A DNA stretch of 64,000 bases, taken from contig CM064552.1 in the NCBI GenBank assembly GCA_032716605.1, positions 11,564,747-11,628,746 of the forward strand, given 5' to 3'. This document shows positions 1 through 11,651 of the stretch, piece after piece. The notes beneath the pieces are model-generated. The model made no database searches and was not told the DNA's origin. It saw only the letters and a list, made by a program, of their open reading frames with translations. Source of the DNA: Paralithodes platypus. Its lineage: Eukaryota; Arthropoda; Malacostraca; Decapoda; Lithodidae. Position numbers and translations under genes: made by a program. The first letter of the stretch is position 1. Each line of letters opens with the position of its first letter.

Positions 1-11
1 CGGCGTTCAAG

Positions 12-345
12 GTGCCGGCGCTCAAACGAGGAGACACGCATCACCAGTTGTGCCCGGTGCAATCTCTGATAAAGTTAATGAGAGTGTCTCGGCCTAATCA
101 ACCGGGCGCCCTCTGGGTTAATAGTAAGGGAAATTGCATTACGAAGAGGAAATTAGCAAGTTTGCTTGTGGACGTCATAATGGAAAGCAACCCCGGTAGT
201 GTGGGGCGAGCACATGATATCAGGAAATGGGCAGTATCCCTCAGATTGTTAAAAAAAAATCTTGGTTGAAGACATTAGCCAATACGCAACTATGGGCGTC
301 CAACCACACCTTCGTAACGCGATATCTTTCTGTTACCCTAGATAG
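12..345 (+). pseudogene. C-terminal fragment of a DIRS-like tyrosine recombinase
   Basis: The frame reads LCPVQSLIKLM, then a linker, then AHDIRKWAVSL. This matches the C-terminal catalytic part of tyrosine recombinases of DIRS/Ngaro-type retrotransposons, where HxxR carries two catalytic residues. After the run of A at 251-259 the frame shifts; the continuation (VEDISQYATMG, ending ISFCYPR) contains a candidate nucleophilic tyrosine and stops at 343-345. The 5' part lies outside the window, so only about 110 codons are visible. The frameshift implies a dead copy. A Crypton-type recombinase is the main alternative. Confidence 0.7.
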
Positions 346-992
346 ACCAAGTCTAACCTGTGTAGCTTTAAGACAGCAGGTCTGATAGGTCTAGTGCTTT
401 TAGAATTAAGGCTAATTTTAAGAGTCAAAAGAAGGGGGGGGGGGGGGGGTTTACTGGAGAAGCAAGACCTCCAACCCCGCCGGACAAGTAGTATGTGATA
501 TACAAAGTAGTATGTGATATACGTAATACTGCGGACGCAGTTCAAGATGTTTTTTCTTTTTAGTGTATTTTGATACATAAGACATATTGCTCAATGTAGG
601 CAATAAGTCATAAGGGTAAATAATTTTGAGTGATAGTCATGACCAAATATTTTGTACCTTATATTACTTGAGGACTAGTCAGTCAAGAGTACAGTATCTT
701 AATTTTTTGTAAACAAATGTATTCATGAACAAAAAAGATGTTTTATTGATGTTGGAGACATTGATAATCAATTGTTACATGTACCTAACTAAAGAGTGTA
801 CCTGATAGGTTATGTACACGCAGGTCTTCTTCGAAGTGCGCTGCCTGCATTACTATTCCATTTTTATAACTCTATATTTTGTATGTACAAAATAAATATT
901 AGAACGCTATAGTTGGGTATTTTCTCATCCTATTGTTGATTTGTTAGTGGTTTGATATTGTCACGAATGTCCCCCCTCCAGACTTGAGGTAT
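346..992. other. AT-rich intergenic stretch, no gene seen
   Basis: Nothing coding is recognisable. It holds a run of G at about 437-450 and AT-rich sequence with no repeat that I can match elsewhere in the window. Confidence 0.5.
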
Positions 993-1512
993 CAGGCATA
1001 TCGTCAATGATGAAGGGGCCACTAATAAATTATAGGTTTGAGTCCCGGAGGGAAGCAAAACCTAATATTTAGTAGTGGCCCCGGAATCATTGACAATTTT
1101 GGCTCTCCCTTCCATCCCCTTCCCATTCGTTGATGTTTTAAGTAGCCTTGATATATCATTGAAGAAGGAATGGCGCTGAACGGATCAGCGTCTGCGGGCA
1201 AGCCCACACGGGAAGAACATCCACAAGTTGGGAAGCTTGGTTTTAGTGGTTCTAATGATATTTTTTAGTTTCTATAATTTACAAAGTTTTTTCGTAGTGA
1301 GCTCCCGATCATAAGGACGATTCCGTAAGATAATTAGCGTACCCTTACGATGTTTGGTCTCTCTCTCTCTCTCTGTGGCGGGTGTTTCAAACAGCTGACG
1401 CTAGGGTTCGAAAAGTGCCATTACTGTATAAGGCATATCGTCAATGATTCCGGGGCCACTACATTACTAAATATTAGGTTTTCCTTCTTCCCTCCGGGAC
1501 TCAAACCTATAA
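993..1512. repeat. Inverted-repeat pair around a 330-bp spacer (MITE-like)
   Basis: The segment at about 1027-1100 (with GTCCCGGAGGGAAG and AATATTTAGTAGTGGCCCC) reappears as its reverse complement at about 1434-1512. The left arm is itself a hairpin: GTCAATGAT..GGGGCCACTA near 1004-1025 pairs with TAGTGGCCCCGGAATCATTGAC near 1073-1098. This looks like a foldback or MITE structure. No target duplication was identified. Confidence 0.6.
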
Positions 1513-1744
1513 TATATATACAGGTATATATATACATATATATACTGTATATATACAGTATACTATGTAAATATGCATTATATCAAAATGTGTAAAACTT
1601 AAAAATATCTGATCCGACATCTTGGGGGTTAATATGATAATTGGTTAAAATATTCTTGAGGATTATACTTGCTTATGTCATTTTCAAGCAATGTATTATA
1701 TTGTGTCCACTAAGCTAACGATAACGCTTTTCCATACTTCCTTC

Positions 1745-1975
1745 GAGTTAAAAAAAATGCCCGCCCAGATCTCCTTTAAGCTAAATTTGTACATTGTTCA
1801 GTAACACAAATGTCCCGGACGAATGCCGATTTCTTCTCAGTTAAAGCCTAGCTATCGCTAGCCCATAAAATACGACACCTGAATGAGTTGAAGCGTCTTA
1901 TTATCACCAAACTAATAGGGTGAAACACCTTAAAATCTCCAAACTAAAGGCGTGGGAGGGGGAGATCTAAATATA
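1745..1975 (-). repeat. Family B element (degenerate copy)
   Basis: It keeps family B landmarks in order: AAATTTGTACATTGTTC, a decayed GGCCGAAGGCC hairpin, CTATCGCTAGCC, CACCTGAATG and CACCAAACTAATAGGG. Both ends are eroded. Confidence 0.5.
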
Positions 1976-2189
1976 CCCCCCTCAGACCAAATTGGGTTAA
2001 ATCATAGTGTGTGCGTACTTCATAAAATTCGTAGTCATGCCTTACCTTTCTGAATATATCAAGGACGAAATTACGACGGTAATTAGCTACGACAGCGGAG
2101 GCAATTAAGCTTAAATAATGCACAAAATCGCCGCTTCCACAATATATTTCTGGTATGTATGAAATTTGGAGGATAGCGGAGCGAAATCG

Positions 2190-3139
2190 TAGGTCATGCT
2201 GTACATTACAGAAGATATAATGCTGTCATACACACACTTACCTGAGGGACTAACAAGCTACATGAGCATGTTTGCGGACGATGCTAAGCTGCTTAAAACG
2301 ATCAGAACCCAGGAGGATTGCCTTGAACTCCAATCATATTTGCAAAAGATCCATGAATGGAGCATCAAATGGAATATGGAGTTCAATGCAGGAAAATGTA
2401 AGACTCTAGAAATGGGTAAAAGCAAGTACAGACCTAGAAAAGATTATAAACTAGGAAACGAAGTGATTCCCAAAGCAGAAAAAGAAAAAGACTTGGGGAT
2501 AGAATTTAAGGATAACATGTCTCCGGAAAGCCACGTAAATAAGATAGTGAGAGAATCACTAGCACTATTGGCAAATATCAGGATGTCTTTCAATCATCTT
2601 AATGAAAACACCATGAAACAAATAATAACGGCAATAATAAGACCTAGGATGGAATATGCATCTGTAGTGTGGTCCCCTCACATGAAGAAACATATCCACA
2701 AAATTGAGAGGGTACAGAGAGCAGCTACGAGGATGATCCCAGGTTTGGAAAATTTGGAGTACCAAGAGAGGCTCGAGAGATTGAATCTACCTACTCTGGA
2801 ACAGAGAAGGAAACGAGGACAGCAAATTCAGATATACAAATGTGTTAGAGGTATTGACAAAATTGACCAAGAAAACTTCGTAGAGAGGGATGGAGGTGAG
2901 AGAACAAGAGGTCACAGCTACAAACTGAAAGTGCCTAATAGTAAATCTGATCTGAAAAGTAAAAGATTTCCTACCAACTCAATTAGTGGGTGGAACAAAT
3001 TGCCAGCCGAAGTAGTGTCTGCACCATCAGTGCATAGTTTCAAAGCACGGTATGACAAACATATCTTAGGAGGCGGGAATTAACGAGCATGCTCACTCCC
3101 GCAAATACAACTAGTGTAAGTACAACTAGTGTAAGTACA
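2190..3139 (+). mobile_element. LINE-A: 5'-truncated non-LTR retrotransposon (RT palm to 3' end)
   Basis: An open frame of 295 codons (2196-3083) begins just before RT motif C (MFADDAKL, residues 25-32). It continues through the thumb (NAGKCKTLEMG; DLGIEFKDNMSPESHVNKI) and the CR1/Jockey-type C-terminal region (RMEYASVVWSPHMKKHIHKI, RVQRAATRMIPGL, LPTLEQRRKRGQ). Endonuclease and RT fingers are absent, as expected from 5' truncation during target-primed reverse transcription. The frame is uninterrupted, so the insertion is fairly young. The 3' end carries two copies of TACAACTAGTGTAAG and runs into (AC)n. This 3' tail is shared with the SINE at 7804-8255. Confidence 0.85.
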
Positions 3140-3225
3140 CACACACATGCAAGCACACGGAGGCACACACAAGATTAACCACATGCACATACACTCCAGC
3201 GTACACGCACTTTGACATGTACTCA

Positions 3226-3604
3226 TTAAGGGAGCCCACCTTGCTTTTTTTCTCTTGCTCTCCCTCTCTCTTTGGCTTGTATCCATTCGGCCCCATTCAG
3301 CCTACTGTTTTAAGACGTTTACCCCCATCCAGGTGTCATTACTTTCCTGGCGAGCGGTAGCGAGCCAGCATATACTGTATATATATTTTTGTTTTGACAG
3401 CAAGCTAAATTTGTGTCTCCGGTGAAGCCGGATTTCTCCATACAATGCTGGCTCGCTATCGCTCGCCAGGAAGAAATCGACACCTGGATAGAGATAAACG
3501 TCTTAAAACAGTTGGCTGAATGGGGCCGAATGGATACAAGCCAGGGACAGAGAGAAAAGGAGAGAAAGATAAAAAAAAAAAAGCCGGTGACCCCCCCCCC
3601 TTAG
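3226..3604 (+). mobile_element. Family F foldback MITE (copy F1)
   Basis: It starts TTAAGGGAGCCCACC and ends GGTGACCCCC..TTAG, with two long inverted halves. Each half contains TTTTAAGACGTTT, TCCATTCGGCC and GGCGAGCG(A/G)TAGCGAGCC. TTAA at the left (TTAG at the right) suggests a TTAA target duplication. Confidence 0.75.
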
Positions 3605-3703
3605 CTTAATATCCCCCTCTCTCATACACACACTCACTTAAACACGCACACACAAAGGGATGCAAAAAACAAGACAAATTAAGCACTCCCTCCTCTCTCA
3701 CCC

Positions 3704-4038
3704 TTAAGGGGAGGTTTCTAGTTTGTTGCCTACTCCTCCAGCAATCTTAATATTTCACCCCCTTGATCCCCTTTCAAGATAAATTTGTACATTTTTCGGT
3801 AGAAAAATGTCCCGGCCAAAGGCCGATTACTCTTAAATTACAGGCTCGCTACCTCTCGCCAGGATAAAATCAACACCTAAATGGCACGAAAGGTCTTAAA
3901 ATTGACAGAATGGGTCGGAAATTCTTAAAATCACCAAACTAATGGGGCAAACGTCTTAAAATCTCAAAAGCAATGGGGCTAAACATGTGGGAGAAAGGGG
4001 TCCAGAAAAAAATCACTCAAGTGGATATCTCCCCTTAA
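3704..4038 (-). mobile_element. Family B MITE (copy B2)
   Basis: Flanked by TTAA on both sides, with ends TTAAGGGGAGG and TCTCCCCTTAA. Interior landmarks are the hairpins CATTTTTCGGTAGAAAAATG and GGCCAAAGGCC, and CTCGCCAGGATAAAATC. Confidence 0.75.
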
Positions 4039-4149
4039 CGTAAATAAGGACAACAGTTAAACATATACAACTCATTTAGTAGGTAGGTGGTCCTCGTCAT
4101 TCACTTCCATCACTGGCTAACCCCTTCCCGTTATACCAATCACTCCCTC

Positions 4150-4849
4150 TTCTATCTTCTACACACACACACACACACACAAGTTAATTAGAAACAAAGG
4201 ATGCCTCATTCAGTCTATCTTCCACAAACCAACACTAACCACTCACTCATACCTTACAACACACACAGACTCTCACTCACACTCACACTCTCTCTCTCTC
4301 TCACACACACACAACTCCATTAGAAACAAAGGATGCCTCATTCAGTCTATTCCATCACTGTCTACCCTCTACAAGCCACCACCAACCACTCACTTTTCTT
4401 TACAACACACCCATTCTCACACTCACTCACTCACTCTCTCTCACACACACATACAACTCCATTATAAACAAAGGACTCCTCATTCAGTGTATTCCATCAG
4501 TGCCTACCCTCTACAACCCTCCACCAACCACTCACGTTCTTTATAACACTCATTCTCACTCACTCACTCTCACACACACACACACACACAACTCCATTAG
4601 AAACAAAGGATGCCTCATTCAGTCTATTCCATCACTGTCTACCCTCTACAAGCCTACACCAACCACTCACGTTTCTTTACAACACACATTCTCACTCTCA
4701 CTCTCCCATCACACACACACGCACACACACACATACAACTCAATTATAAACAAAGGACTCCTCATTCAGTGTATTCCATCAGTGCCTACCCCCTACAACC
4801 CTCCACCAACCACTCACGTTTCTTTACAACACTCATTCTCACTCTCTCA

Positions 4850-4893
<44 letters not shown>
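4150..4893 (+). repeat. About 140-bp tandem repeat with (CA)n/(CT)n segments, five units
   Basis: Units start near 4157, 4311, 4454, 4589 and 4737. Each holds CAAAGGATGCCTCATTCAG or CAAAGGACTCCTCATTCAG, then CACCAACCACTCAC, then CT/CA microsatellite. Two variants order A-A-B-A-B. A further B-like unit follows the CR1-like insertion at 6740-6850, so the array is interrupted. The open frames here are low-complexity artefacts. Confidence 0.8.
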
Positions 4894-4896
<3 letters not shown>

Positions 4897-6745
4897 CCCT
4901 CAATACCTTCTTTGCATCAGTTTTTACAACAGAAGACCTCAGTGATATCCCTACACCATCGCCGATTCAGATTGATAATTCAGATGTTCTAAGCAATATC
5001 ACCGTTACAGAGAGAAGTATTGAATTGTTTAGATAAACTCAAGGTAAATAAAACGCCAGGACCTGATACAATCTCGCCTAGAGTTCTAAAGGAAGCTAAG
5101 GATGAGCTCTCCAAACCACTGACATTACTATTCAATAAATCCTTGCAGTCTGGAACTATGCCTGATCAGTGGAAGCTAGCCAACGTAACACCGATATTAA
5201 AAAAAGGCAGCAAATCCCTACCCAGTAACTATCGTCCAATTAGCTTAACCTCAGTTGTATGTAAATGCTAGAAACGGTCATACGAGACAGACTCGTAAAT
5301 CACTTAGAGGAAAATAACATAATTAAAGATACTCAACACCGCTTTCGTAAAAAACGTTCCTGTTTAACAAACCTCTTAGACTTCTTCCACGATATCCTCA
5401 ACCTCTACGATGAGAGTAAAGCTGTAGATATTATATCTTGATTTTCAAAAGGCCTTTGACAAAGTTCCCCACAAACGTTTACTGCTAAAACTAAAAGCGC
5501 ATGGAATACAAGACGGTGTGTTGAAATGGATAGAAAATTGGCTCAGCGACAGAAAGCAAAGAGTAGTCATAAACGGTAAGGCATCAAAATGGACCAATGT
5601 AAGTAGCGGGGTACCCCAGGGATCGGTACTAGGACCAATTCTCTTTGTAATTTACATCAACGACATAGATGAGGGTCTCACCTGTACAATCTCAAAATTT
5701 GCTGACGATACAAAAATTGCAAATAGCGTACTCTCAAAAGAACAAGTTGACGATATGCAACACAATCTAGATAAATTGTCATGTTGGGCCCAAATTTGGC
5801 AAATGAGTTTCAATGCGGATAAATGTAAAGTACTACATGTCGGATACCTAAATGAGAAAGCAAACTATTCGATGAATGGCACTCAGCTTAAGAATGTAAA
5901 CAGAGAAACCGATCTGGGAGAGTAACAATATCGAGTAACCTAAAACCGAGTCAACAATGTTCAGAAGTTGTTAAGAAGGCAAACAAAATAATTGGCTTTA
6001 TAGGCAGGTCATTTGAGCATAAATCCAAAGAAGTTATCCTAACCCTTTACAATTCCTTAGTCCGCCCTCTTCTGGAATACTGCGTTCAATCCTGGTGCCC
6101 TTATTACCAAAAAGATATAAACAAGCTATAAACGAGTTCAACGTAGAGTTACCAAAATTATACCTAGCCTAAAGAACAAACCATACGAAGAGCGTCTTAG
6201 AGAATTAAATCTATTTCCTTTAACCCAGCGCAGATTAAGAGGTGACTTAATTCAAGTGTTTAAAATCATCAAAGGCATCGACAATATGAACTGTAGTAAG
6301 TACTTCACTATCGACCAATCTAATTACACGCGGGGAAACGGTTGCAAAATTATTGGTAAATCTTTTACTCGCACGAATCTAAGAATTTCTTCTTCAATCG
6401 AGTTGTCAACTTGTGGAATGGGCTTCCCCGAAACGTTATAGACTGCATCACCGTTGATTCATTTAAACTCCGCCTAGACAAATATCTCTCATCAAACCCG
6501 CGACTGACTGCGTTTGTAAATGAATAACTTTATTTTATCCCCCCTCAGTTACTAACCCATCTGTCCTCTACTAACTTCCTAATCCTGCCACGGACATTAG
6601 TTCCAGGGCAGTAATTCCCTTTCCAATGTTCCCTTACCCACTCTGAACCACTGTTTGGACACTTGATCCTCAGTGTTTTGGAGGACAAGCAACCTAGAAG
6701 GGTCACTAGAACTGTTGTTGCTTGATTTCCTTTGTACTCCTTTGT
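4894..6745 (+). pseudogene. CR1-like LINE copy 1 (RT and 3' end, several frameshifts)
   Basis: Broken frames encode an RT: TPGPDTISPRVL (fingers), LPSNYRPISLTS, HLDF-type motif A DFQKAFDKVPHK, GVPQGSVLGPILF (motif B), SKFADDTKIA (motif C), then VKKANKIIGF and a CR1/Rex-type C-terminal domain ending near 6525. Compared with the copy at 13386-15390, bases are lost near 5011, 5264 and 5438, among other sites. The 5' end is cut at the (CA)n tract at 4894. The 3' UTR (6530-6745) ends in a direct repeat CTTTGTACTCCTTTGTAC. It is inserted into the 140-bp tandem array. Confidence 0.85.
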
Positions 6746-6850
6746 ACACACACACACACCTCAATTAGAAATAAGACTCTTCATTCAGTGTATTCCATCA
6801 GTGCCTACCCCCTACAAGCCTACACCAACCACTCTCCCTACCTGTACCTC
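6740..6850 (+). repeat. Last unit of the 140-bp tandem array
   Basis: After the LINE 3' end the array resumes: (AC)n, CTCATTCAG-like TTCATTCAGTG, then CTACACCAACCACTC. This unit places the LINE inside the array rather than beside it. Confidence 0.7.
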
Positions 6851-6934
6851 ACTACCTGGCCAACACCCCTAATTAATCATGGTACCCGAGAACAGCCCTC
6901 TGCGGGTCCCTTGAACTAAGCCTTGGTATAAGTA

Positions 6935-7482
6935 TTGGTCAGGTTTGTTTGTTATCATGACTGTGTATGTACTGGTGGTGTTGTTTATCATGACTGTGTA
7001 TGTACTGGTGGTGTTGTTTATCATGACTGTGTATGTACTGGTGGTGTTGTTTATCATGACTGTGTATGTACTGGTGGTGTTGTTATCATGACTGTGTATG
7101 TACTGGTGTTGTTGTTTATCATGACTGTGTATGTACTGGTGTTGTTGTTTATCATGACTGTGTATGTACTGGTGTTGTTGTTTATCATGACTGTGTATGT
7201 ACTGGTGTTGTTGTTTATCATGACTGTGTATGTACTGGTGTTGTTGTTTATCATGACTGTGTATGTACTGGTGTTGTTTATCATGACTGTGTATGTACTG
7301 GTGTTGTTGTTTATCATGACTGTGTATGTACTGGTGTTGTTGTTTATCATGACTGTGTATGTACTGGTGTTGTTGTTTATCATGACTGTGTATGTACTGG
7401 TGTTGTTGTTTATCATGACTGTGTATGTACTGGTGTTGTTGTGTAACATGACTGTGTATGTACTGGTGTTGTTGTTTATCTC
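6935..7482 (+). repeat. 33-bp minisatellite, 16 units
   Basis: The core ACTGTGTATGTACTGG occurs 16 times, spaced 33 bp (30 bp twice). The first four units read GGTGGTGTTG after the core and the rest GGTGTTGTTG, so a variant block boundary lies near 7090. It is open in several frames on both strands only because the period is a multiple of three. Confidence 0.9.
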
Positions 7483-7578
7483 CTTGACGATTATAGTAAG
7501 CATCCCCTTTAATCCATTCCATCCAAACCTAACTTTGTCTAGCACAGAATAATCACCTCACCAAACCAACTTACCATA

Positions 7579-8255
<677 letters not shown>

Positions 8256-8337
<82 letters not shown>
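8256..8337. repeat. (AC)n followed by (AT)n
   Basis: Compound microsatellite directly after the SINE tail. Confidence 0.9.
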
Positions 8338-9715
8338 TGAATGGACGGAGATAATAACGAAACTCTGGAATGGAAAAACACAGTACTGTACGGTAATAAT
8401 AATACACATACATAACATAACAAACTATCTAGATAAACAAAATATAGCACATGAACGAATGTGATATATTAAGGGATAAGCACCCGCACGAAAATGTGGA
8501 TAAACGAGCATGGACACATACAAAATGCATATTAATACGCTTTATCACATACAAGAAAAGGTTGGTAATAACATAAGGAAAGCATCGAAATTATGGAAAA
8601 TAAAATGGATAGGAAAATAATGGAAAAATATACATGAAGATATCGTACATAAAAGGCATTGCACAGTTATGTATGCTGGACTAAAAAGGGCTTAAAAACA
8701 AACACGAAAATGCTGCATAATAAACGCATAGGAACATCGGCGAAATTGCGTGATGAAATTGAAATCAGCAGGCAAATACACTGCTGGATCTGAAATTAAG
8801 GCATCGGCGTATTAACTTGAATGATGAATTAAAAAACACATAGGCACAAAAAGAAAAGTAATGACAAAAATTATGTAGACACAAAAAATATATTGTGAGC
8901 AAAAATATGGCAACGTACCAACATGAAGTAAATGCTGGTTAAAAGGGAACACAATGCATTAGTATAAGAAAATATAAGAAAAACATTGACTCATAAGATG
9001 GTATAACAAATGACAAACATGATGTAGACACAACAAATATATTGTTGGCAATAATATGGCAAAGTACCAATATGAAGTATCTATCTATCTATCTATCTAT
9101 TGCCTGACGCCGTGATCCCCGAAGAGGTGGCCACGAACGAACCGCCCCCAATCCGAGGCTGTTCGTTTGTTTTAAATGCTGGTTAAAAGGGAACACAATG
9201 CATTAGTATAAAACAAGAGAAGAAAAGCGTTGACTAATAAGATGATATAAGCACATGAAAGAATAATGCTGGATAAAAACTACACAAGCACAAAAAGATA
9301 ATGCAGGTTAAAAAAGGACGGTGGATCAAACACATTGCTGGTTGAATTAAAGGTACACAAAGGTAATGTTGGCTTAATAGAGGACACAGGGATAATAGTA
9401 CTACTAATTACCAATAAAATAAATTATTTAAAAAAAACACCATCATAAAAACAAAACAAAAACACTAAACACTGACTAAAAGGAAGATATGACACACACA
9501 AGTATAGGCTGGCTAAACAAATGCACGAAATATATTAAAATGTTAGCTAAAGAGAGAACATAGACAGACAATATAATACTGGCCAAGGAAAATATTTGAT
9601 AACAGGACAAAGGCATATTATGGGAAATGATGAGTAACAAAATGACATAAGCACCTACAAAAAATAAATAAAAATAAAACATCAAACAGGATCATAATCA
9701 TCGATGACACTGGCT
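8338..9715. repeat. AT-rich region with a 140-bp tandem duplication and an inserted TCTA element
   Basis: The segment at about 8868-9010 (TATATTGTGAGC, ATGGCAACGTACCAA, AAATGCTGGTTAAAAGGG) is repeated at about 9010-9260. The second copy is split at 9079-9174 by (TCTA)n TTGCCTGACGCC..GAGGTGGCCACG..GTTCGTTTG. No coding sequence is seen; GCACA(A/T)AAAGA-like motifs scattered through the rest suggest an older array. Confidence 0.6.
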
Positions 9716-9796
9716 GGTCTCTTGAGATGAGGGTTTGGGTTTGACATAGAAACCCATGAAACTCCAGCTGCATAAAATCCGTATCCCAACCAACTG
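9716..9796 (-). pseudogene. Degenerate extra copy of a MED20 exon (downstream)
   Basis: On the minus strand, TTTATGCAGCTGGAGTTTCA, GGGTTTCTATGTCAAACCC and AAACCCTCATCT align with the MED20 exon at 10476-10586 (FMQSFMG..CVKPKPPS). A 3-bp indel and substitutions break the reading upstream. It lies 0.7 kb beyond the good exon in the same orientation. An alternative final exon cannot be excluded. Confidence 0.55.
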
Positions 9797-9985
9797 TTGA
9801 TTATAGAAGGGAGTTGGATTAGACCAGTGGTTAAACTGACAAATCATCAACAAAGGGACATATCAAGAAGCATTACTTACCGCTTAACCAAACATGATCC
9901 AATCTACCCTCTACTGGCCATACCAACCTACCTTAGATTATAACAGTGGCGTTGAATTGAGCGATTACACAGCATTCAATCCGTT

Positions 9986-10240
9986 GTACACTCGGATGCC
10001 ATAGTCTCTAGCTCACTCATAAATATTCGTGGACTTCATTTATTTCTAATTATGGAAGTATATAATTATCTGGAAATTAATTTATTGATAGAATTATCTA
10101 TACATCAACTATAAAATTATAATACTATGTATTGAAAAGCAAGTTCAACCAAAAAATAAATGCAGATAGTTGTAATTCCATAAAAAAAACATAGTGGTTC
10201 CAGAAATTCTTATGAGTGGGCCAGACACTATGGCACCCTG
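9986..10240. mobile_element. Family G MITE (copy G1)
   Basis: Left end GTACACTCGGATGCCATAGT..CACTCATAA; the right end (TTATGAGTGGGCC..ACTATGGCA) is its inverted form. The interior matches the copy at 51055-51312. Confidence 0.7.
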
Positions 10241-10475
10241 CCCTATTAGATGGTACACTATTTAATTATGAACTTTTGACGGTAAACATTGAATCTAGGA
10301 AAACACTCGACCCAGGGAATGTGGCTCCAAGGAATATTTCAAAACATTACATCAGTATATTATTATCGATCAATATAATTAGTACAACCATTCACTGCAG
10401 GCGACTATACACTTGGACATGGGAGTAGGACTGGACACATTCAAACAGCAGCCCATAAACCCCGGTAATACTGAC

Positions 10476-10586
10476 CTCCAGGTAAGACGGGGGTTTGGGC
10501 TTGACACAGGACCCCATGAAGCTCTGCATAAACTCCCGGACCAGCGACCAACACAGGGCCGGAATCACACACGGTAAGTACTCCAC
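10476..10586 (-). CDS. MED20: Mediator subunit 20, exon (C-terminal region)
   Basis: On the minus strand the acceptor TTCCCCAG lies at 10594-10587. The exon encodes VEYLPCVIPALCWSLVREFM then QSFMGSCVKPKPPSYLE (37 codons, phase 0), which matches the MED20 C-terminal region (human VEYGPCVVASDCWSLLLEF..QSFLG). MED20 is a head-module subunit of the nuclear Mediator complex that bridges transcription factors and RNA polymerase II. A donor GTCAGT follows the GAG codon at 10475-10470; without splicing the frame runs to a stop at 10392 with no resemblance to the family. I therefore end the exon at the donor and expect one more exon downstream for the last 30 or so residues, which I did not find. Confidence 0.75.
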
Positions 10587-10683
10587 CTGGGGAACGAGAG
10601 GATATCGAAGGTTAATTGGTAAGTAAAGAAAGAGAGAGAGAGAGAGTGTGTGCGTGTGTGATATACACACATACATACATGTG

Positions 10684-10685
<2 letters not shown>

Positions 10686-10753
<68 letters not shown>
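10686..10753. repeat. (CA)n microsatellite
   Basis: About 68 bp of (CA)n between the MED20 exon and its degenerate upstream copy. Confidence 0.95.
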
Positions 10754-10755
<2 letters not shown>

Positions 10756-10760
10756 GAAAG

Positions 10761-10825
10761 TACAGTACCAATAAAACATTGCATAAATTCCCTGACCAGC
10801 ACCGGAAGCAAATAGAGTAGGTCCT
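10761..10825 (-). pseudogene. Degenerate extra copy of a MED20 exon (upstream)
   Basis: Minus-strand TTTCCCCAAGTAGAG aligns with TTCCCCAGGTGGAG at the good exon. The body encodes LLPVLVREFMQCFIGTVLS, similar to SLVREFMQSFMG. A G-to-A change shifts the acceptor AG by one base, giving an in-frame stop. The 3' part is replaced by (GT)n. Confidence 0.6.
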
Positions 10826-10938
10826 CTACTTGGGGAAAGGAAATGGTATGTTGGTCACGTTGGTGCCAAGTTATGTTATTATTCCTCGACTAATAGAGGC
10901 GCCTCGCTTCGCACATATGAGAAAAATGCCTGCGCTAG

Positions 10939-11150
10939 TTAACCCCTTCAGCGCCATGACGCCTTATTACCTTTGATTCTGGCTAAAAATTGATGTTTTC
11001 AAGCAGTTTAAGAAGAACCTATATTATTAAGAAGGTTTATTGAGATCGTATTTACCCATTGAGTCGAATAGGTTGATTACAAACTAAAGAAAATCGGCTA
11101 ATGGCAACCATAATATTATGACAATTACGTTATGGTGGTGAAGGGGTTAA
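10939..11150. mobile_element. Family P MITE (TTAA-CCC ends), copy P1
   Basis: TTAACCCCTTCAGCGCC at the left and GTGAAGGGGTTAA at the right, 212 bp including TTAA on both sides. CCC-starting ends with TTAA duplication are typical of piggyBac-type elements. Confidence 0.75.
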
Positions 11151-11269
11151 TTAACCTGGCAACGTAATTGTATGAACCCAACTCCATTTAAGTTAACTAC
11201 ACATATTCCATTGTCATATAATTGTATAAGTATATGTAGGCTATATTCTATTTGTTATTAATTTCACCA

Positions 11270-11395
11270 CAACACCAAACACCTCCAATGAAATTAATGA
11301 AAGCATATACTGTATGTGATCCACCATGATTCGAACCCGGGTTATCACACACACATTTTTAGACACCTTAACCATTACACCACCAAGACGGTTAA
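11270..11395 (-). mobile_element. tRNA-like SINE head (T1)
   Basis: The minus strand reads GGTGGTGTAATGGTTAAGGTG (box A region) and GGGTTCGAATCATGG (box B). Next comes GCTTTCATTAATTTC, also seen after the tRNA-like heads near 22310 and 29395. The intact B box and shared downstream block favour a SINE over a functional tRNA. No acceptor stem closes. Confidence 0.55.
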
Positions 11396-11651
11396 AGGTT
11401 TATGCACACGCTTGCGACTTATTATCCATTCTCGAATACTGGATATTAATATATTCGTGTTCATATTCGCACCGCACTATGGTAGCCTAATGTTTAAGTG
11501 AGAGGAAAAAATATTCATGGGGCACAGATCATATATATGTAGGCTATATACCACAGATGCAGAGAACATGTTTTTATGATGTTTGGTTGATGGAATACAG
11601 GGACTTTGTTATGTATGTATCAGTATTTATGCAACGAATGTGTCGTAAATA

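Noticed and set aside
7054..7552. Repeat proteins on both strands (VLLFIMTVY or DKQQHQYIHSH units)
   Set aside because: Same artefact, from the 33-bp minisatellite.
11314..11390. Functional tRNA gene on the minus strand
   Set aside because: B box is good but the anticodon arm is too long and the acceptor stem does not pair; shared downstream sequence with other copies indicates a SINE.
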